From Iris pallida (Eukaryota > Streptophyta > Magnoliopsida > Asparagales > Iridaceae), in NCBI GenBank assembly GCA_029216955.1, contig JANAVB010044017.1, forward strand, positions 7,443,580 to 7,507,579: a DNA stretch of 64,000 bases. The letters are read 5' to 3'. Below are positions 58,144 through 64,000 of this stretch, one piece after another (within the stretch, counting starts at the first letter, position 1; each line of letters begins with the position of its first letter). The translations under genes were made by a program, and so were the position numbers. Under the pieces are notes generated by a model that did no database searches, was not told where the DNA came from, and saw nothing but the letters and a program-made list of their open reading frames with translations.

Positions 58144-58370
58144 AGGCTCTCCATCTAGAGGTTCTCCTTCTAGAGATATTATTGTAGGTGCTCCTTATAG
58201 AGATATTATTGCTTATACCAATTGCTCCTTCAATTAGTATCCTAGCAAGGACTCTATTATTTGGCTTAACATCCTTGGAGCATATCCTTATTATCAGAGC
58301 GGGTTATACAGGTAAAGCGAGGTAATATTATTATTATATAACTGTTGTTACATAGATCACTATATCACAT

Positions 58371-59879
58371 ATGGCAAGTATGTACTTCACAATTGAAGAG
58401 CAATCCTCAAATAGACTCCTACTATTTGTTGGAATAAACTATAGTTACTGGAAGACACGAATGAGCTTCTACCTGAAGTCTCTAGATTTCGACTTATGGT
58501 CAATTATTGTCAATAGCTACAAAAATCCTACTATCACTTCTATTCTCACATCCTCTATAATCAACAAGCCTTATTATAGTTACATGGAGGAAGAGAAGAA
58601 GTTAGCTAGCCTTGATGCAAAAGCTATGCATATATTATATTGTGCTGTAGACACAAATGTATTTAATCTTATTACTACTTGCACAACATCTCATAAAATT
58701 TGGAAAGTTCTTGAAGCTACTTATGAGTGCAGGTATGAAAGCAAAGCTAGCAACTCCAGAGAAGGATAGTCTTCTTAATGATGCAAATATGTACATGACA
58801 AAATTGGGATTTAAGGTACAACATAATCTTTTATACGAAGAAGAGTTTGTATGTGACACCTACAAGAAGATAGACCACATCCAAGAAGATTGTACTACTG
58901 CTAGAAAGAAGAGTCACTACGAACAATCAAATGAAGAAAGATCATTGTCTCACAAGTACACTAGCACGAGCATATGGTGTGAAAGCGAAGCTAAAGATTC
59001 TGAAGAAGAAGAAGAAGAAGAAGAAGAAGAAGAAGAAGAAGAAGAAGAAGAATAGAGACCTCATAAAGCTGCAAATTTATGCTCAATGGCATTATCTAAC
59101 GAGGTACAGAATAATTCCCTTCTTGAAGAGAATGAATTTTCTTATGATGAGTTATATGATGCTTTCAGTGATCTGTTAGAAGAACACAAAAAAGTATTAG
59201 ATAAGTATAAGCAAGCTAGAAAGGATATTCTATCCTATAAGCGTGAGAATGAAAAGCTTACTTGCTTATTGAATGATGCTAGAAATAGTTCTCCTTCTGA
59301 TAATTCTACTGAGATTTCCACACTGAAGTTTAGATTGCATGAGGCACTTGATTGCATTGAGAAAAGCACTAAAGAAAATGCTAAACTTAAGGAGAAATTA
59401 GAATCATAAAAGAAGAAGTATTCTATTGCTTCAAGTAGAATTGATGCTCTTTCTGCTAAATATGGTGAGATCTGTGCTAACTCTAAAAAGTTAGAGATTA
59501 GACTGGAAAAATAGGTAATACAACCTACAACTCAGTCTAACACAAGACACTTAGCACATCATAAAGTCACACACGACAGATCATCTAGAAAGGAAGCAAG
59601 CAAAGCTAAAGCTTTACATAACCATGCTTTCTATTACAAGTATCCACGCACATCATAACACACTACTGTACGTTCTCATACTGTTGCACATAGTACTAAT
59701 GTTAATTATTTCTGTCATTATTATGGTATGAAAGGACATATTTCTAATCATTGTCAGATTAGAAAACTTGTTGATATGAACTTGTGCAAATGGGTTCCCA
59801 AAGCTAACAAATGTGGATCCAAGTATTGGATACCAAAGTCTTCACCTATTATTACAGGTGAAGCTTCTCATATCAAATA
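58371..59879 (+). pseudogene. Sirevirus-like gag (broken)
   Basis: The N-terminus is 'SSNRLLLFVGINYSYWKTRM' then 'LKSLDFDLWSIIV', the capsid start of Sirevirus-type copia gags. The block 'LASLDAKAMHILYCAVD' and 'HKIWKVLEATYE' follow to 58769. After a frame change come an acidic run from a (GAA)n repeat (59003-59053), then 'MALSNEVQNNSLLEENEFSY' and a Lys/Glu coiled-coil stretch (59086-59409). In-frame stops follow. The zinc knuckle 'CHYYGMKGHISNHC' (59713-59754) has Tyr in place of the second Cys. The frame ends near 59879 ('WVPKANKCGSKYWIPKSSP'). Gag forms the virus-like particle in this family; this copy is disabled. Confidence 0.85.
59003..59053. repeat. (GAA)n microsatellite in gag
   Basis: Seventeen or so GAA units encoding a poly-Glu run directly before a stop codon. 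Confidence 0.95.
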
Positions 59880-60829
59880 GAACCATAGAACATGTTGGTG
59901 ATTGCAAAGCTACAAAGGTCATCTTCCATGCAATTGCACCAACAGAAGTGTGGTCACTAGAACCACTTCGGTAACATGCTTACTAAATAGTTTTTAATAT
60001 CTAGCATGTTCTTACTGATGTCATGCTATTAGCTTTCATTGATATCTTTTAATTTATTTATTGTTTGAATCAATATGAGACATAATCCTAGCATGACTAG
60101 CTGTTTAGCTTAAATGATTAGTTCACACTTTATAGTATTTATTTTCTATTAGTGTGACACATTTGTCTATGTATGCTCTTTACTTTTAATTTTTATTCTT
60201 GAAGCATGCATAGGAGCTTAATTTTATTTTGGTGAATATGTTTTGACTCTTCGTCTTTAATATTTTTTTAATGGTCACTTCTTACCGATTTATCTTTAAC
60301 ATGTCACATTTACTTTGATCGGTATTTTGTGAGTATATATGTTTAGCACAAGTCTCCTGTTTACTTGAAAAGTATATACATATACTTTTATTTTAACCTT
60401 GTGCTTGCATAATATACTTCACTATTGATTCTCATATTTTAATTTTGATTAACTTTTTATGAATCAATTACATCTTTGTCTGACAAAGCATATTTATGCT
60501 TGTTTTTAATTTTGTGATATTTTTTTTTGCTTGTTAAGGATACATGAATAATTTATTTTTATTTATATATTGCTCATGTTTCTTATATTTTTGTATAAAT
60601 ATCTTTATGAGGATATATAAGTTAAGTTCAAGTTCTATATTATTTTAAAAAGTAGTTTTTAAACTTGTGCTTATCTCATACTTAAGCTATTGATTTCTTT
60701 GAACAAATTTATGTTCTTCTCTTTATTAGCTTCTTCCTAAAAGCCTCTTTTAATGTTTTTTCTTGGCTTTTTGGTTAACATTTTAGATACATGACTCTTA
60801 TTGAAATATTTTTTTAATATCTTGATCTT

Positions 60830-61550
60830 GATAAACCATTCCTTGGGTATTTACTTTTAGGGATTCTGGATTTCGACGATGTTCGATGATACTGCATATA
60901 TTCCTTTGAATCTAAGTTCTTAAGAGTAGAAATCATTTTGGGAACAAGCCGAAAGGGTCCTTCTGTCATACAGGTGTAAATAGCCTGAAGCGACACGGTG
61001 TACTAGTCTTCAGACTACCGCTAGCTGGGAACCGGCCCCTACAGCTAACCCGAAGTGATCAATACTTTATAGACTTAAGATTTATTATGGTCTACTTGCA
61101 ACTATCGTCTAGTTCTGGATCCAAGGTACTGAACCCACTCCCCTAGGTTCCAAAATACATCAACGTATCTAGGTCCTATATTTGATTTACAAATGTTTTA
61201 TATTTTATTGTTATCCAATGATTTTGTAGCACATATGGATAAGTGTAATTGATACATCTTAGACCGTATGCTATATTGTTTTAAGATTTTTTAAGTCCAT
61301 AGAATATAATTTATTTCATATTGCACTAATTCTTCTTAAATCCTCGATTATTAAAGAAGAGATTTGTTTTGGGTACAAGCCTACAAAGGGTCTGTCTGTC
61401 ACCAGGACTACGGTCGAAGCGAAGCGGTACTTAAGTGTTCCCTGGTGAACCTCTATTAACTGGGACAGTACCTCTACAGCTAACCCAAGATTGATCAACG
61501 CTTTATAAACTAAAGATTTATTGAGATGTATTTGCAATTGTTATCTGATA
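60830..61550. repeat. Two diverged copies of a ~230-bp segment
   Basis: 60830-61090 and 61320-61550 share, in order, GGGAACAAGCC/GGGTACAAGCC, CAGGTG/CAGGAC, CTACAGCTAACCC, TGATCAA and CTTTATA followed by ACTTAAGATTTATT or ACTAAAGATTTATT. The order and spacing are kept although identity is only moderate. Confidence 0.8.
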
Positions 61551-63598
61551 GATTTTGGATTTTAGATTTGATGGATAATATTATTTAATTTTACAAAAAG
61601 TAATATATATTGATCTTCATAGTTAATGTTTGTCATCTTTTGATATATTTATTTTTCTGTCACTCTATTCTATATTTAAACTTGATTTGATATTGTGACT
61701 ACTCATTGAATATTATGGCTTGTATAATATTCAATGATTTTGAGCGTTATATTATTATCTTCTTATTCAAGTTACTTACTGTTTACAACAGTAATTCTTT
61801 GCAGGGGAGAAGTCATGCATATTGAATCTCTCTCTCAAAGCGTTTCTTTTTTTTAACCTCACGGTTTTCAGATGGACACCGTACAACAGCTTTAAAAGGG
61901 AAGAAATGAACTTTGATAAGAAGAACTAATATTTTTGAATTAGTTTTCTACTTCTGGAAATATGTATCTGAATTTTATTTTAAAATTTTATCAATATTAT
62001 TATTTTTGGACATAGCCATGTAAAGGTGGAGCAGTTAATTATTTCAAGTCAATTAGCCCCTTGAAATGCCATATATCTAGAATACACTTTTCTTTGGACA
62101 TTTATCTAGTTATGTTTATTCGTTCAAATGGATTTATTTATGATTTATAGATTCTTTTATTGAAAGTGTTTCCGTGATTCGAATCGCCAGCTTTCAGTCT
62201 GAGGACTAAATGGACACATTCGAACATTTATTAAGACAGTTTTTCGTAATAAATTCCACATTTTTGAAAAGTCTTTTTGATTTCTTTTTGATTTATTGAA
62301 TCTGTCCGGTACTCAAATGTTATTATTAAAGACAGTTTTCAAAATCTTTTAATGTCTTGAAATATTTCTTTGGAGATATATTTTGTTTCTTCATCTTTAA
62401 GCATTTATTCATTGGATATTTCTCTTATTCGCCCAAAAATGATATTTATTTTGAGTTTACAACTTTACATGCATTTGTTCAAAGGAAAGAAAGATGCATA
62501 TCTTGGATATTCCTTAGATTTTATTATTATTTATTTTATCTATTTTTGTATATATATTACTTCGGAACTAGACACGCATATTTTAAGGGGGAGCAAATTA
62601 ATTGTTTCAATTATTTTATGCCCTTAATATGTGGTATACCTAGTTCACCATGGACTTATATTGTCTTAGTTAAATATCTTGCTGAGTTATTCATGATATT
62701 TAGATTTGTATTGGTTTTATGAGAGAATATATGATTATTATTATTTATTTTTTAATTCTCTCATTCGAGTTTCTAAAAGTTATCTTGCCAAATATATAAT
62801 TAATTATCCTTATTTGATTGAGTTTAAAATTAATTTTAGCATTTCTTATTGATATTTTATCTCAAAGTTCATGATTATCTATATTTAGACTGATCATACT
62901 TTGTGGGGGAGTATTCAAGTCGACTGAATTTTTTCTTTTCAAGTATTTTGTCTTCATATGCATGAACTTTGGTATAGATTTTGAATATAATCTAGTTACT
63001 TATTTTGATTTCTTTTTCGATGATTGTACTATTTATGTAATTGATTCACTAATTTGTATGGGTAAATTATGAATCATATTATTTTGTAATCATTGTTAAA
63101 AGTCTCATTATATTTTCGATTCTTTTATATATACTAGATCTGCAAATTTCTATTCCTCATGATTTATTTCTAATCAATGATTGATTCCTACTATATTGAT
63201 ATTTTTTTTGGTCTATTTCAAAACACAATATGATGAACAAAATATGTTTTGAATGTCATTTTTGGATTTCTAGTTGGTAAACTATGTATTGATTGATTTC
63301 AATGTTTTTAAGTTCAACCAACTATGTTGTGTTTTGATAAGTTTTTTATGCTTTAGTTTACAATTTTCTAAACTTGTCGTTACACTGTTCTCCTAATCCT
63401 TGATCATGATTATTTTTGCTTTCCTTCTTTACTTATGCTTGAGTTCATTTTAGCTCTAATTACGGGGGAGCTTATTTTTGATCATGTCAAAGGGGAAGAA
63501 CTAAGTTTAAGTTAGCACACAATATTCTAGTATTATGTGTTTATTAGTAATACATGCATCTATTGTATATATATTAAACTTAAAGGATTTGCCATAAT

Positions 63599-63613
63599 CA
63601 AAAAGGGGGAGAT
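63599..63613 (+). other. Polypurine tract of the Sirevirus-like element
   Basis: AAAAAGGGGGAGAT directly precedes the 3' LTR start TGTTAGCCC. This is the plus-strand primer of the element. Similar GGGGGAG motifs occur upstream at 62585, 62905 and 63463. Confidence 0.9.
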
Positions 63614-64000
63614 TGTTAGCCCAATAATTATATCATGTTTTTTGAATATGGCTAATCAATTAAGTTTACTATAATGACATCACTAATATTCATGTAATCA
63701 CTATCATGTTGCTACTTTAACTTAGCATTGTCCTAATGTTCTGTATCAGTCATATTGGTTTGTTTGTCTAACATGTATTTGTAGACATGCTGTAACCATG
63801 ATCAAATATGATCAAACCAGGACATGCAATGGAGAATTATTGATCGGCCAAAGACGGTGTTATACAAGAAGATTTTTCTGAACCGCCTAACGACCTATCC
63901 GGGGCCTCGCATCGGGGGTTCCGCTGCCCGGTCAGCGGACAGGGGTCGAGGGGGGCAGCGCCCTCCGTGGGGGTTCGGGAGCGAAGCCCTCGAAAGGTAC
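63614..64000 (+). repeat. Sirevirus-like copia 3' LTR (cut by the window end)
   Basis: Starts TGTTAGCCCAATAATTATAT and follows the LTR at 56698 with few differences over the visible bases, including the GC-rich island at about 63890-63990. The remainder lies outside the window, so the target-site duplication cannot be checked. Confidence 0.93.

Larger units (their letters stand above)
59880..63613 (+). mobile_element. 3' non-coding region of the Sirevirus-like element (pol deleted)
   Basis: About 3.7 kb, AT-rich, between the gag remnant and the 3' LTR. No protease, integrase or RT is readable. A possible RNase H tail ('TEV', 'FGNMLTK') lies near 59940-59990, suggesting an internal deletion from gag to the end of pol. 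The region contains two diverged copies of a roughly 230-bp segment (60830-61090 and 61320-61550, sharing CTACAGCTAACCC). It also has several GGGGGAG polypurine motifs before the final tract at 63599-63613. Confidence 0.75.

Overview
The window is a transposon-dense stretch of nuclear DNA from a flowering plant. Plant LTR retrotransposons (copia and gypsy types), L1-type LINEs with DUF4283 ORF1, hAT, Mutator-like and CACTA DNA transposons and MITEs fill nearly all of it. The one intact host gene is GC-rich in an AT-rich background and has no intron. That base composition would suit a monocot, but this is a weak inference.

Layout. 1-6640: a decayed minus-strand LINE (68-5990) carrying a young 654-bp TIR element, then a (TA)n tract holding two foldback MITEs. 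6650-11486: pieces of a calcium-dependent protein kinase (CDPK) pseudogene. An intron between two of its exons is split by a 4.06-kb hAT element, which itself holds an 856-bp Mutator-like element. 11487-13132: small candidate insertions and a hAT-like GC-rich element ending beside a TATA box. 13249-14745: an intact tyrosine/aromatic amino acid decarboxylase gene. 14870-22190: a second minus-strand LINE split by a copia element that has lost its 3' LTR. 22190-25366: leader and 2.15-kb LTR of a minus-strand gypsy-type element. 25367-29481: a truncated plus-strand LTR. 29482-40818: a tandem LTR-internal-LTR-internal-LTR array of a large non-coding retrotransposon family. 40819-46452: fragments of LTR, CACTA, copia integrase and LINE. 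46453-56697: a second large non-coding LTR element with about 3.1-kb LTRs. 56698-64000: a Sirevirus-like copia element that kept a broken gag, lost its pol, and runs off the window in its 3' LTR.

How it fits together. The decarboxylase is a roughly 1.7-kb island with a transposon edge about 115 bp upstream of its ATG and LINE sequence about 125 bp past its stop. It is the only product likely to act in host metabolism (tyramine/dopamine formation). No RNA genes, CRISPR arrays or gene clusters were seen. The most unusual material is structural: chained perfect hairpins in a young TIR element, tandem repeats whose stems keep pairing through compensatory changes, the tandem retrotransposon array, and a weak antisense ORF shared by two otherwise non-coding families.
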